Source: Streptomyces sp. NBC_00569
GTDB lineage: Bacteria > Actinomycetota > Actinomycetes > Streptomycetales > Streptomycetaceae
Reading direction: 5' to 3'
DNA length: 64,000 bases
Assembly: GCF_036345255.1 (NCBI RefSeq)
Contig: NZ_CP107783.1
Location: 6,370,001-6,434,000 of the forward strand
Shown: positions 1-8,328 of the stretch, piece after piece
Layout: every line of letters starts with the position of its first letter
How positions within the stretch are numbered: position 1 is the stretch's first letter
Program-made: the position numbers and the translations under genes
The notes under the pieces: model-generated
What the model was told of the DNA's origin: nothing
Databases searched by the model: none
The model's input: the letters and a program-made list of their open reading frames with translations, nothing else

Positions 1-65
1 CCGGTCGTCTCGGACGTCACATTCACAAGTGCTGACGCAGCGATCGGCGAACCGAGGGGGCACGG

Positions 66-1691
66 ATGAGGCCTGACAGCGAGCACCGGGCAGGGGACCG
101 CGACCGTACGCGGGCACCGGCGCGGGCGCGAAGGCGGCCGCGCGCGCGGACACGGGCACGGGCGGCCGGCCTGCTCGCGGCGGCGCTCGTGGGCGGGCTC
201 CTCGTCACCGGGTGCGCCGGCGGGGGCGGCGGCTCCTCGTCGGACGGCAGCAAGGCGCGGCGCACGGGCCCGCTGCCCGCGCCCGCCCCGGCCCGCCCGT
301 CCGCACCCGCGCCGACCGCGCCGGGCACCGAGGCCGACGGCGAGCAGCGCGACATCGCGCCGACCGACACCCCGTCGCCGACGCCCGCGGACTACCTCTC
401 CACGTTCGCCCTGGACGTCGACACCGCGTCCTACGGCTACGCCCGCCGCACCCTCGCCGACGGGCGCCTGCCCGACCCGAAGACCGTGCGGCCCGAGGAG
501 TTCATCAACAGCTTCCGCCAGGACTACCCGCGTCCCGAGGGCGACGGCTTCTCCGTGACGGCCGACGGGGCCCGCGCCGGCGAGGAGGGCTGGTCCTTCC
601 TTCGCATCGGTCTCGCCACCGGCCCGGCGGCCCCGGCGTCCGAGCGCCCGCCCGCCGCGCTCACCTTCGTCATCGATGTCTCCGGCTCCATGGCCGAACC
701 CGGCAGGCTCGACCTGGTCAAGCAGTCTCTCGGTGTCATGACCGACCAACTGCGCTCCGACGACTCACTCGCCCTCGTCACCTTCAGCGACACGGCCGAG
801 ACGGTGCTGCCGATGACCCGCGTCGGCGGCAGCCGGGAGCGGGTCCACGACGCGATCGACAGCCTGGAGCCCAGGTCCTCCACGAACCTCGACGCGGGCG
901 TCCGCACCGGCTACGACACCGCGGTCGAGGGAGCGCGCCCCGGCGCCACCAACCGCGTCGTCCTTCTCTCCGACGCCCTCGCCAACACCGGTGAGACCGA
1001 CGCAGACGCGATCCTCGACCGGATCTCCGACGCCCGCCGCGAGCACGGCATCACGCTGTTCGGCGTAGGGGTCGGCAGCGAGTACGGCGACGCCCTGATG
1101 GAGCGCCTCGCCGACAAGGGCGACGGCCACACGACGTACGTCTCCACGCCCGAGGAGGCCCGGAAGGTCTTCTGCGACGAGCTGCCGCAGAACATCGAAC
1201 TGCGCGCCCGTGAGGCCAAGGCGCAGGTCGCCTTCGACCCGCAGACCGTGCAGCGGTTCCGGCTCATCGGCTACGACGACCGGCAGGTCGCCGACGACGA
1301 CTACCGCGACGACCGCGTGGACGGCGGCGAGGTCGGCCCCGGCCACACCGTGACGGCGCTGTACGCGGTACGGCTGCGCCCGGGCGCGAGCGGCCACGTC
1401 GCGACGGCGGGCGTGCGCTGGCTGGACCCCGACACGCGGGCCCCGCACGAGGAGACGGCCCAGATCGAGGCGTCCGCGCTGGACACGGACGTATGGCGCT
1501 CGAACCACGGCCTCCAACTGACGGCCACGGCGGCCTACTTCGCGGACGCCCTGAGGCAGGGCGCGCTGCCAGGAGCCCCCACGCTGCCCCAACTGGCGTC
1601 GCGCGCGGACAAGTTGGCCCGCGCGACGGAGGACAAGGGCGTGCGGCAGCTCGCGGAAGCGATACGCCGGGCCGACGGCCTGCAGAACTGA
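66..1691 (+). CDS. VWA-domain lipoprotein (YfbK-like)
   Basis: Predicted membrane-anchored lipoprotein of 541 residues. An Arg-rich N-terminus and a hydrophobic stretch end in a lipobox (LVTGC, Cys about residue 50), followed by a Gly/Ser and Ala/Pro linker. A YfbK-type N-terminal segment (YLSTFALDVDTASY, from about 110) precedes the von Willebrand A domain with an intact MIDAS (DVSGSM, about 204-209). The last 170 or so residues match the DUF3520-type C-terminal region of this family. GAGGGGG sits just upstream of the ATG. The gene stands alone. Family members probably bind a protein ligand through a metal ion at the cell surface; the partner is unknown. Family confident, role unknown. Confidence 0.9.
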   Translation: MRPDSEHRAGDRDRTRAPARARRRPRARTRARAAGLLAAALVGGLLVTGCAGGGGGSSSDGSKARRTGPLPAPAPARPSAPAPTAPGTEADGEQRDIAPTDTPSPTPADYLSTFALDVDTASYGYARRTLADGRLPDPKTVRPEEFINSFRQDYPRPEGDGFSVTADGARAGEEGWSFLRIGLATGPAAPASERPPAALTFVIDVSGSMAEPGRLDLVKQSLGVMTDQLRSDDSLALVTFSDTAETVLPMTRVGGSRERVHDAIDSLEPRSSTNLDAGVRTGYDTAVEGARPGATNRVVLLSDALANTGETDADAILDRISDARREHGITLFGVGVGSEYGDALMERLADKGDGHTTYVSTPEEARKVFCDELPQNIELRAREAKAQVAFDPQTVQRFRLIGYDDRQVADDDYRDDRVDGGEVGPGHTVTALYAVRLRPGASGHVATAGVRWLDPDTRAPHEETAQIEASALDTDVWRSNHGLQLTATAAYFADALRQGALPGAPTLPQLASRADKLARATEDKGVRQLAEAIRRADGLQN

Positions 1692-1732
1692 GAGCCGGGA
1701 ATATCGAAGGCCGAAGCTGTCATTTCGCCCTG

Positions 1733-1864
1733 TAAGTTCTGGGTGAATATCGCGGCGGAGTCATCGGCCGCGGAATGGGGCGCCGTAAATTCTGTGTGAA
1801 TGGCTGTTCAGTTCCTGAAGGGTGATGAGAATTGAACTCAGACGTAACTGATCGAGTTCTCATC
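1733..1864. promoter_or_regulatory. Leader with direct repeat and palindrome upstream of small peptide gene
   Basis: The AT-rich leader before the peptide gene at 1970 contains a 17-base direct repeat with two mismatches (GTAAGTTCTGGGTGAAT near 1733 and GTAAATTCTGTGTGAAT near 1786, about 53 bases apart) and an inverted repeat GATGAGAA (1824-1831) / TTCTCATC (1857-1864). These look like operator elements, but no regulator is known. Function is inferred from position only. Confidence 0.4.
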
Positions 1865-1969
1865 CCATTTGGTCATTCCGGGGCGGGAGCCCGCGTAATG
1901 TTTTCCGTGTCGAAGCCGAACAGGGCTTACGGCAAACGGAAAAGCGTCACCGAGAAAGGGACAACCCTC

Positions 1970-2110
1970 ATGAGCTTCCACAAGATCGCCCCCGTCAAGA
2001 AGACCCGCAAGCCCGGCGCGAAGCCGGCCGCCGCACACCAGGCGGCGCCCAAGCCGAAGCAGCGGCCCCGCCGCCGTCCGGTCGGCAACAAGGCCGGCAA
2101 GGACTGCTGA
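1970..2110 (+). CDS. Small cationic Lys/Pro/Arg-rich peptide, possible export substrate
   Basis: Encodes 46 residues starting MSFHKIAPVKKTRKPG and ending GNKAGKDC. The ATG at 1970 is chosen because GAGAAAGGGAC precedes it; a longer in-frame start at 1832 has no ribosome site. The peptide is strongly basic (about 14 Lys/Arg), rich in Pro and Ala, and has a single Cys, the last residue. It lacks a classical signal peptide. It is followed by a strong hairpin (2121-2158) and then by a lone ABC exporter, an arrangement common for exported peptides or ribosomal peptide precursors. No modification enzyme lies beside it. It could also be a small nucleic-acid-binding protein. Function unknown. Confidence 0.6.
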   Translation: MSFHKIAPVKKTRKPGAKPAAAHQAAPKPKQRPRRRPVGNKAGKDC

Positions 2111-2120
2111 ACCGTGCCGT

Positions 2121-2158
2121 CGAGGCGGGCCCCGGGCGTGTGCCGGGGGCCCGCCTCG
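2121..2158 (+). terminator. Hairpin between peptide gene and ABC exporter
   Basis: A perfect 13-base inverted repeat (CGAGGCGGGCCCC at 2121-2133, GGGGCCCGCCTCG at 2146-2158) with a 12-base loop starts 10 bases after the peptide stop. There is no T tract, as is usual in Streptomyces. It may act as a partial terminator, giving more peptide than transporter transcript, or as an mRNA stabiliser. Confidence 0.65.
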
Positions 2159-2216
2159 GCCGTGTTCACAGTGCGGACGAACAGAGTTGAGGAAGTCGGA
2201 TGGGTTGGGGGAGTTG

Positions 2217-3953
2217 ATGGAGCGCAAAAGCACAGGTGCCCGTCAGGCGTTCCGGCGTTTCTGGCCGTTGACGCGTGGTGACCGCAGATGGCTGTTCCTG
2301 ATCATTTTCTGCGTCGTGGTCGCCGCGCTCGCCGAGACAGCCGCGATCCTGATTTTCGCGAATCTCACCGACCATGCGCTGACCGCGGGATCGCTCTCCG
2401 CATTCTGGGTGCCCGCCGCACAGTGGCTCGGTGTCGCCGTGATCGGCGCCGCGGTCGGGTATGCCGGGAACTCGCTCGCCGTATGGACCGCGGAGCGGTT
2501 CGTCCTGCGGCTGCGCGCCGGTGTGTTCCGTCATGTGCAGGGGCTGCCCCCGCACTTCTTCCAGAAGCACCGGCAGGGCGATCTCGTCGAGCGGCTCACC
2601 GGTGATGTCGAGGCCATCGAACAGATGGTGGTGTCCGGCGTGGTCGGCACCGTTTCCGCGTTGTTCTCCGCCGTCTTCTACATGGCCGCTGCCCTCTGGC
2701 TCCGCTGGGACCTCGCCCTCGTCACCTTCCTGCTCGCCCCTCTCTTCCTCGTCGCCGCCCGCCGCTTCGCCGGCCGCATCAGGTCCGCGGCCCGTGACGA
2801 GCGCGCCGCCGACGGCGCCATCACCTCGGTCGTGGAGGAGTCCCTCGGCAACGTCGTCCTCACCCAGGCCTACAACCTGCGCCGGGACGAGGAGCGCCGG
2901 CTCGACCGGGAGGCCCGTGCGTGGCTGCGCGCCTCCGTGCGCGGCGCCCGCGCGAGCGAGCTGTACGAGCAGTTCGTCGAGGTCGTCGAGACGCTGTGCG
3001 TGCTGGCCGTCATCGGATGCGGCGCCTGGGAGATCGCCGCGGGCCGTATGACACTCGGCGATCTGCTCGCCTTCGCGGCCTTCATCGGCTACCTCTACCC
3101 GCCGATCCGCAGCCTCGGGCAGCTGGGCCTCACGCTCACCGCCGCCACGGCCGGAGCGGAACGGATCCAGGAGGTCCTGGACGCCGAGCCCGCCGTGACC
3201 GACCCCGTCTCACCCCGGCCGGCCTGGCCCGTGCACGGCCGCATCAGCCTGGAGAGCGTCTCCTTCCGCTACCCGGACGCTCCCGCGGACTCGCTGGCAG
3301 AGGTGTCACTGACCGCCGAGCCCGGCGAACTCGTCCTGATCACAGGGGAAAGCGGAGCGGGCAAGTCGACCCTCTCCAAGCTGCTGCTGCGCTTCTACGA
3401 CCCGACGGCGGGGACCGTACGCCTCGACGGGGTGCCGCTCACCGACGTACCGCTGGAGTTCCTCCGCGAGAACGTGGCCCTGCTGCCCCAGGAGACCCTC
3501 GTCCTGCACGGCACCATCCGCGAGAACATCGCCTGCGGCCTCCCGGGCGCCGGCGAGCGGGAGATCCGTCGGGCCGCGGTGGACGCGGCCGCCCACGAGT
3601 TCATCACCGGCCTGCCCGAGGGCTACGACACCCGGATCGCCCCGGGCACCGCCGCCCTCTCCGGCGGCCAGCTGCAGCGCATCGCCATCGCCCGCGCCAT
3701 GCTGCGCGGCGCCCCCGTCCTCGTTCTCGACGAGCCGACCGCCGGACTCGACGCGCTGGCCGCACGACGCGTGGTGCAGCCGCTGCGCCGGCTGATGGCG
3801 GGCCGTACGACCATCGTGATCACCCACGATCTGGCGCTGGCGCCGGACGCGGACCGCATTCTCGTCGTCGACCGCGGCCGTCTCGTGGAGTGCGGTACGC
3901 ACAGGGAACTCCTCGCCCGGGGCGGGGCGTACGCGCGGCTGCGCAGTGCCTAG
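2217..3953 (+). CDS. ABC exporter, fused TMD-NBD
   Basis: A 578-residue half-transporter, probably a homodimer. The first 320 or so residues form the six-helix exporter domain (including GDLVERLTGDVEAIEQM at the intracellular coupling region). The nucleotide-binding domain has Walker A GESGAGKST (about 377), signature LSGGQ, Walker B VLVLDEPTAGLD and H-loop ITHD. There is no N-terminal C39 peptidase, so any peptide substrate would be exported uncleaved or cleaved elsewhere. ATG at 2217 follows GGGGGAG; an upstream TTG at 2187 is less likely. The gene lies 106 bases after the small basic peptide gene, which is its best candidate substrate. Substrate is an inference. Confidence 0.88.
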   Translation: MERKSTGARQAFRRFWPLTRGDRRWLFLIIFCVVVAALAETAAILIFANLTDHALTAGSLSAFWVPAAQWLGVAVIGAAVGYAGNSLAVWTAERFVLRLRAGVFRHVQGLPPHFFQKHRQGDLVERLTGDVEAIEQMVVSGVVGTVSALFSAVFYMAAALWLRWDLALVTFLLAPLFLVAARRFAGRIRSAARDERAADGAITSVVEESLGNVVLTQAYNLRRDEERRLDREARAWLRASVRGARASELYEQFVEVVETLCVLAVIGCGAWEIAAGRMTLGDLLAFAAFIGYLYPPIRSLGQLGLTLTAATAGAERIQEVLDAEPAVTDPVSPRPAWPVHGRISLESVSFRYPDAPADSLAEVSLTAEPGELVLITGESGAGKSTLSKLLLRFYDPTAGTVRLDGVPLTDVPLEFLRENVALLPQETLVLHGTIRENIACGLPGAGEREIRRAAVDAAAHEFITGLPEGYDTRIAPGTAALSGGQLQRIAIARAMLRGAPVLVLDEPTAGLDALAARRVVQPLRRLMAGRTTIVITHDLALAPDADRILVVDRGRLVECGTHRELLARGGAYARLRSA

Positions 3954-4924
3954 GGCAGCGCCGCCCCCCGAGCCGACACCCACAGCTCGTACCACTCCTC
4001 GTGGGTGAGTTCGGGGTCACGGACGGCGGCGTCGCGGCAGGCGCGGATGCGGGTGGGGTTCGCCGTGCCGATGACCGGGGCGATGCGGGCCGGGTGGCGC
4101 TGGAGCCACCACAGGATGATCGTCTCCGGGGTGGTGTGCTTCTTCTCGGCCAGGGCCGTGACCAGCTGCGCCGTGGCGTATTCGGCGGGGGTCGCCTCGC
4201 GGCCCGTGTAGCTGCCCTGGGCGAGCGGGCCCCACGCCTGGAGGCGGATCCCGTGGGTGGCGCAGTGTTCCAGGGTGCCGAGCGGGAAGCCGTTCGCTGC
4301 GGCCTCGGGCGTGTTCACCAGCACCCCGGCCTCCACCCAGTCCCGGCTCTTCAGGCTCATCTCCAGCTGGTTGGCGACGAGCGGGAAGTCCAGGTGGGCC
4401 TGGAGGTGGGCGATCTGGTGGGCGTTCATGTTGGAGACGCCGAAACTCCTGACGAGGCCCTGCTCCTGGAGCGAGGTGAGGGCCTTGGCCACTTCGCCCG
4501 GGTCCGCCAGCGGGTCGGGGCGGTGCAGCAGCAGGACGTCGACGTGGTCGGTCCGCAGCCGGGTCAGGCTCTCCTCGACGCACCGCACGATGCGGGCGCC
4601 GCTCAGGTCGTACACCCCGGGGCGGTCGCCGTCGGCGAGGCGGATCCCGCACTTGGTCTGTACGGTGATGCGCTCGCGCAGCCCGGGCGTCCGGGCGAGC
4701 ACCTCGCCGAACACGGCCTCGGCCTTGCCGTCGCGGTAGATGTCGGCGTGGTCGAACGCGGTGATGCCGCTGTCGAGGGCCGCCTGCACGGCGGCCTCGG
4801 CGGCGTCGATGTCGGCGGCCTTGTAGGGCGCGGAGTCCCAACTCCCGCCCAGCCCCATGCATCCGTAGATCAGCCGGTCCTGGTCGGTGTGCGCGTGCGG
4901 GTGCGCGTGCGGTGTCGTGGTCAC
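3950..4924 (-). CDS. Aldo/keto reductase
   Basis: NADPH-dependent oxidoreductase of 324 residues. The TIM-barrel AKR signature is visible: FDHADIYRDGKAE (catalytic Asp and Tyr), the conserved Lys in VQTKCGI, HRPDPLADPGEV, and the C-terminal cofactor segment PVIGTANPTRIRA. It most resembles the YdhF subfamily. The GTG at 4924 is chosen from homology. The gene converges on the ABC exporter and the two stop codons share the palindrome CTAG (3950-3953). Physiological substrate unknown; no link to its neighbours is evident. Confidence 0.88.
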   Translation of the reverse strand: MTTTPHAHPHAHTDQDRLIYGCMGLGGSWDSAPYKAADIDAAEAAVQAALDSGITAFDHADIYRDGKAEAVFGEVLARTPGLRERITVQTKCGIRLADGDRPGVYDLSGARIVRCVEESLTRLRTDHVDVLLLHRPDPLADPGEVAKALTSLQEQGLVRSFGVSNMNAHQIAHLQAHLDFPLVANQLEMSLKSRDWVEAGVLVNTPEAAANGFPLGTLEHCATHGIRLQAWGPLAQGSYTGREATPAEYATAQLVTALAEKKHTTPETIILWWLQRHPARIAPVIGTANPTRIRACRDAAVRDPELTHEEWYELWVSARGAALP

Positions 4925-4946
4925 CCCGGCAGAGTAGGCCCCGCCG

Positions 4947-5426
4947 TCACGGCTTGGGGATGTCGAAGTAGCGGTTGAGGCCCGCGGCGAGGGCGACATC
5001 GCCGGTGATCCTGACCTTGCGCGTCATGAACATCATGACGGGGCTCTGATTGCCCGAGACCAGTTTCAGGAAGTCCGCGTCGCCCATGGCGAGCGTGACG
5101 CGCGGCGTGGCGTCCGAGCGTCCCTCGGTGACCGTGCAGGTCCCGTCCGCGATCGCCGTCTCGTACACGGCCTCCGCCTGGTCCGCGGCGCTCGTGACCT
5201 TCCAGCGGATCAGGGCCTGGAGCGAGCCCGCGGCGTCCGGCTTGAACTGCCGCTCCATGCGCGCGAAGACCTCTTTGAGGATGCGGGCCCGCAGCTCGCC
5301 GTCCCGCGCCATCCGGTCGATCTCCTTGGCGGACAGGCCCTTCACGATCTTCGCGAACTGCTCGGGCGTGACCGCCGAGAAGTCGAGGCCGGCAATTCCG
5401 TCACGCGTGCCTGCGCCCTCGCTCAT
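4947..5426 (-). CDS. SCP2 sterol-carrier-domain protein
   Basis: A 159-residue cytoplasmic protein. Residues 45-155 form an SCP2-like lipid-binding domain (LIRWKVTSAADQAEAVYE, then DATPRVTLAMGDADFLKLVSG and the C-terminal VALAAGLNRYF). Such domains bind hydrophobic ligands such as acyl-CoA. It is transcribed divergently from a TetR gene, and two copies of the TTAC-N6-GTAA palindrome lie just upstream of its ATG, so it is probably repressed by that regulator. The acyl-CoA ligase downstream of the TetR gene fits a common role in lipid handling. Confidence 0.85.
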   Translation of the reverse strand: MSEGAGTRDGIAGLDFSAVTPEQFAKIVKGLSAKEIDRMARDGELRARILKEVFARMERQFKPDAAGSLQALIRWKVTSAADQAEAVYETAIADGTCTVTEGRSDATPRVTLAMGDADFLKLVSGNQSPVMMFMTRKVRITGDVALAAGLNRYFDIPKP

Positions 5427-5450
5427 GGAACCCTCCGTGTACCGAAACTG

Positions 5451-5482
5451 CTTACCATTCAGTAAACTTACCAATCGGTAAG
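5451..5482. promoter_or_regulatory. Tandem TetR-type operators between SCP2 and tetR genes
   Basis: Two palindromes of the same design lie side by side: CTTAC-CATTCA-GTAAA (5451-5466) and CTTAC-CAATCG-GTAAG (5467-5482, perfect arms). They sit in the 86-base divergent promoter region and fit a homodimeric TetR regulator controlling both genes. A third copy precedes the acyl-CoA ligase gene (6293-6308). Confidence 0.75.
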
Positions 5483-5512
5483 GTTACGGCCGGGACAGAT
5501 GGGCTGACAAGC

Positions 5513-6235
5513 GTGACGGGTACAACGGGCGATCCGGCAGAAGGCCACGGGGGGCTCGGTGTGCCTTCCGGGGTGCGCGGTGGCGGACCGGGCGCCGCCG
5601 GCCGACGGCGCCGCGTCCCACGCCGCGAACGTGAGCAGCAGATGATCGACGTCGCCGTGCGGGTCTTCGCCAGGCGCGGGTACCACGCCGCGTCCGTCGA
5701 CGAGATCGCCGAACTCGCCGGGGTCTCCAAGCCGATGGTCTATCTCTACCTCGACTCCAAGGAAGGGCTGTTCCTGGCATGCCTGCGCCGGGAGTCGGAC
5801 CGGCTCGTCGCCGCGTTCCAGGGGGCGGCGCGGGCGGGCGGCGAGCCCGAGGAGCGGCTCTACGCGGGGCTCGCCGCGTTCTTCGCGTTCGTCGCCGGAC
5901 ACCGTGACTCCTGGGTCGTCCTGCACCGCCAGGCCTCCGAGCTCAGCGCCGCCATCGCCGCCGCGGTCGCGGAGGCGCGCCGGGCCGTCATGGCCGAGGT
6001 CGCGGGCCTGGTCGGGGACGGCATCGCGGACAGCGGGCGGGGAGCCCTGCTCGACGCCGAGGACGCCGACTTCGTGGCGCACGCGCTCGTCGGCGCCGCG
6101 GACGCGCTCACCGACTGGATGGAGCGCCACCCGGGCCAGTCGCCGAACGGGGTCGCGCTGCGGCTGATGAACATGGTGTGGGTGGGGATGCGGCACGTCC
6201 TCGACGGCGAGGTCTGGACCCCGCGCGACGCCTGA
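5513..6235 (+). CDS. TetR-family regulator of lipid genes
   Basis: A 240-residue repressor. An unusually long Gly-rich N-terminal extension (about 35 residues) precedes the TetR helix-turn-helix (FARRGYHAASVDEIAELAGVSKPMVYLYL, about 52-80). The C-terminal ligand pocket is helical, as in FadR-like TetR proteins. GTG at 5513 is used because few alternatives lie before the DNA-binding domain; a start closer to RRRRVPRRE cannot be excluded. It is divergent from the SCP2 gene and upstream of the acyl-CoA ligase; the shared palindromes suggest it controls both and itself. An acyl-CoA inducer is likely but inferred. Confidence 0.86.
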   Translation: MTGTTGDPAEGHGGLGVPSGVRGGGPGAAGRRRRVPRREREQQMIDVAVRVFARRGYHAASVDEIAELAGVSKPMVYLYLDSKEGLFLACLRRESDRLVAAFQGAARAGGEPEERLYAGLAAFFAFVAGHRDSWVVLHRQASELSAAIAAAVAEARRAVMAEVAGLVGDGIADSGRGALLDAEDADFVAHALVGAADALTDWMERHPGQSPNGVALRLMNMVWVGMRHVLDGEVWTPRDA

Positions 6236-6292
6236 CCGCACAGGATCCCCTCACCCCGCGCAGTCCGGTCGCGTCGGCCCCATTGAATTTCC

Positions 6293-6308
6293 TTTACGCG
6301 TGAGTAAG
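6293..6308. promoter_or_regulatory. TetR-type operator upstream of acyl-CoA ligase
   Basis: TTTAC-GCGTGA-GTAAG has the TTAC-N6-GTAA layout of the two sites at 5451-5482, with one arm mismatch. It lies 80 bases before the ligase start, and half-site-like GAGTAAG and TGTAAG follow within 30 bases. Probably the binding site of the upstream TetR protein. Confidence 0.6.
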
Positions 6309-6387
6309 TTGACGGCCGAGTAAGTCTGTAAGTCTGCGTGGGACGAGCGAGACGCAGGGATCACGTCAGCCGCGACCTGGAGCCGTC

Positions 6388-8328
6388 ATGGGCGTACGCA
6401 AGGATCTTCAACGGGCACAGCAGCGCACCGACTTGACGGACCGGGCCGCCGTCGAGACCGTCAAGGACGAGCACGGAACCGTGCGCGAGGTGCGCACGGC
6501 CTCCCTCGCCGCGGACCCCGGCGGGAGCACGCCCGCCGACATCCCCTTCACGAACGCCGCCGAGGCGCCCGACGCCGTGGTCCTGCGGCGCAAGGAGGGC
6601 GAGCACTGGCGTCCCGTCACGGCGGCGGCCTTCGTGCGTGAGGTGACCGCAGCGGCCAAGGGGCTGATCGCGGGCGGCCTCGAACCCGGCGGGCGCGTCG
6701 CCCTCATGTCCCGTACGCGCTACGAGTGGACCGTCCTCGACTTCGCCATCTGGGCGGCCGGCGGGCAGACCGTACCCGTCTACGCCACCTCGTCGGCCGA
6801 ACAGATCGAGTGGATCGTCCGGGACTCGGGCGCGCGCCATCTGATCACCGAGACACCCGGGAACACGGCCACCGCACGGGCCGCGCTCGCCGCGCTGCCC
6901 GAGGAGGAGCGTCCGCGCTGCTGGGAACTGGACGCGGGCGCCGTACTCGAACTCGCCACCCTGGGAAGGGAGATGGACGACGACGAGGTGACGAAGCGGC
7001 GTGCCGCCCTCACCCCCGACACCGTCGCGACCGTCTGCTACACCTCCGGGACCACCGGGAAGCCGAAGGGCTGCGTCCTCACCCACGCCAATCTGCACGC
7101 CGAGGCCGCGAACACGGTGGAGCTGCTGCACCCCATCTTCAAGGAGGTGACCGGACAGGTCGCCTCGACGCTGCTGTTCCTGCCCCTGGCGCACATCCTC
7201 GGCCGCACCATCCAGATCTCCTGCATGCTCGCCCGTATCGAGCTGGGCCACTGCCCCGGCATCAAGCCCGACGAGCTGCGGCCCCAACTGCGCTCGTTCC
7301 GGCCGACGTTCGTCGTCGGGGTGCCGTACCTCTTCGAGAAGATCCACGACACGGGCCGGGCCACCGCGGAGAAGCTCGGCCGCGGTGCGTCCTTCGACCG
7401 GGCCGACCGGATCGCGGTGAACTACGGCGAGGCGCACATGGCCCGCTTTCTCGCCCGCGGCAGGGAGCCCCGCGGCAAGGGCCCTTCCCTCGGTCTCAGG
7501 GCGGCCCGCGGCCTCTACGACCTGCTGGTGTTCCGCCGCGTGCGCAAGGAGCTCGGCGGGCGCCTGCGCTACGCGATCAGCGGCGGCTCCCCCCTCGACC
7601 GGCGCCTCAACCTCTTCTTCTACGCCGCCGGGATCCTCGTCTACGAGGGGTACGGCCTGACGGAGACCAGCGCCGCCGCCACGATCACTCCGCCGCTCGC
7701 CCCGCGCCCCGGGACGGTCGGCCTCCCGGTGCCGGGCACGGCCGTCCGGATCGCCGACGACGGGGAGGTGCTCGTCAAGGGCGGCATCGTGTTCGGCGGA
7801 TACCGGAACAACCCCGAGGCGACGGCGGAGGTGCTCGACGGCGGCTGGTTCGCCACCGGTGACCTGGGGGCCCTCGACGAGGACGGCTATCTCACCATCA
7901 CCGGCCGCAAGAAGGACATCATCGTCACCTCCGGCGGAAAGAACGTCTCGCCGGCCGTCCTGGAGGACCGGCTGCGCAGCCGCCCGCCGGTCGGCCAGTG
8001 CATCGTCGTGGGCGACAACCGTTCCCACGTCGCCGCGCTGATCACACTGGAGCCGGAGGCGGTCGCGCACTGGCTGTCCGTACGGAAGATGCCCGCCCAC
8101 ACCCCGATGGCCGACGTCGTCCGCGACCCGCGGATGATCGCGGCGGTGCAGCAGGCCGTCGACTATGCGAACGAGGCGGTCTCGCGGGCCGAGTCCATCC
8201 GCCGATTCGCCCTGGTGGACGGCGAGTTCACCGAGGACAACGGGCTGCTCACCCCCTCGTTGAAGATCAAGCGGCATGCGGTCGCGGCCGCGTACGAGCG
8301 GGAGATCGAGGACCTCTACCGGCGCTGA
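6388..8328 (+). CDS. Long-chain acyl-CoA ligase (FadD15-like)
   Basis: A 646-residue AMP-forming ligase that activates fatty acids to acyl-CoA. The AMP-binding motif YTSGTTGKPKG lies near residue 217, YGLTE(TS) near 425, GDLG and ITGRKKDIIVTSGGKNV near 510. The C-terminal catalytic Lys is in LTPSLKIKRHA. Length and motifs match actinobacterial FadD15. GGAGC precedes the ATG. An operator-like palindrome lies in its promoter. Its last 13 bases overlap the 3' end of the opposing TetR gene. It may serve general beta-oxidation; supplying the adjacent PKS locus is possible but not required. Confidence 0.93.
   Translation: MGVRKDLQRAQQRTDLTDRAAVETVKDEHGTVREVRTASLAADPGGSTPADIPFTNAAEAPDAVVLRRKEGEHWRPVTAAAFVREVTAAAKGLIAGGLEPGGRVALMSRTRYEWTVLDFAIWAAGGQTVPVYATSSAEQIEWIVRDSGARHLITETPGNTATARAALAALPEEERPRCWELDAGAVLELATLGREMDDDEVTKRRAALTPDTVATVCYTSGTTGKPKGCVLTHANLHAEAANTVELLHPIFKEVTGQVASTLLFLPLAHILGRTIQISCMLARIELGHCPGIKPDELRPQLRSFRPTFVVGVPYLFEKIHDTGRATAEKLGRGASFDRADRIAVNYGEAHMARFLARGREPRGKGPSLGLRAARGLYDLLVFRRVRKELGGRLRYAISGGSPLDRRLNLFFYAAGILVYEGYGLTETSAAATITPPLAPRPGTVGLPVPGTAVRIADDGEVLVKGGIVFGGYRNNPEATAEVLDGGWFATGDLGALDEDGYLTITGRKKDIIVTSGGKNVSPAVLEDRLRSRPPVGQCIVVGDNRSHVAALITLEPEAVAHWLSVRKMPAHTPMADVVRDPRMIAAVQQAVDYANEAVSRAESIRRFALVDGEFTEDNGLLTPSLKIKRHAVAAAYEREIEDLYRR

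Noticed and set aside
2461..4978. Very long open frames shadowing the ABC exporter and aldo/keto reductase genes (for example 2921-4978 on the plus strand)
   Set aside because: Arg/Pro/Gly-rich translations with no motif; they are out-of-frame readings of GC-rich genes with clear families.
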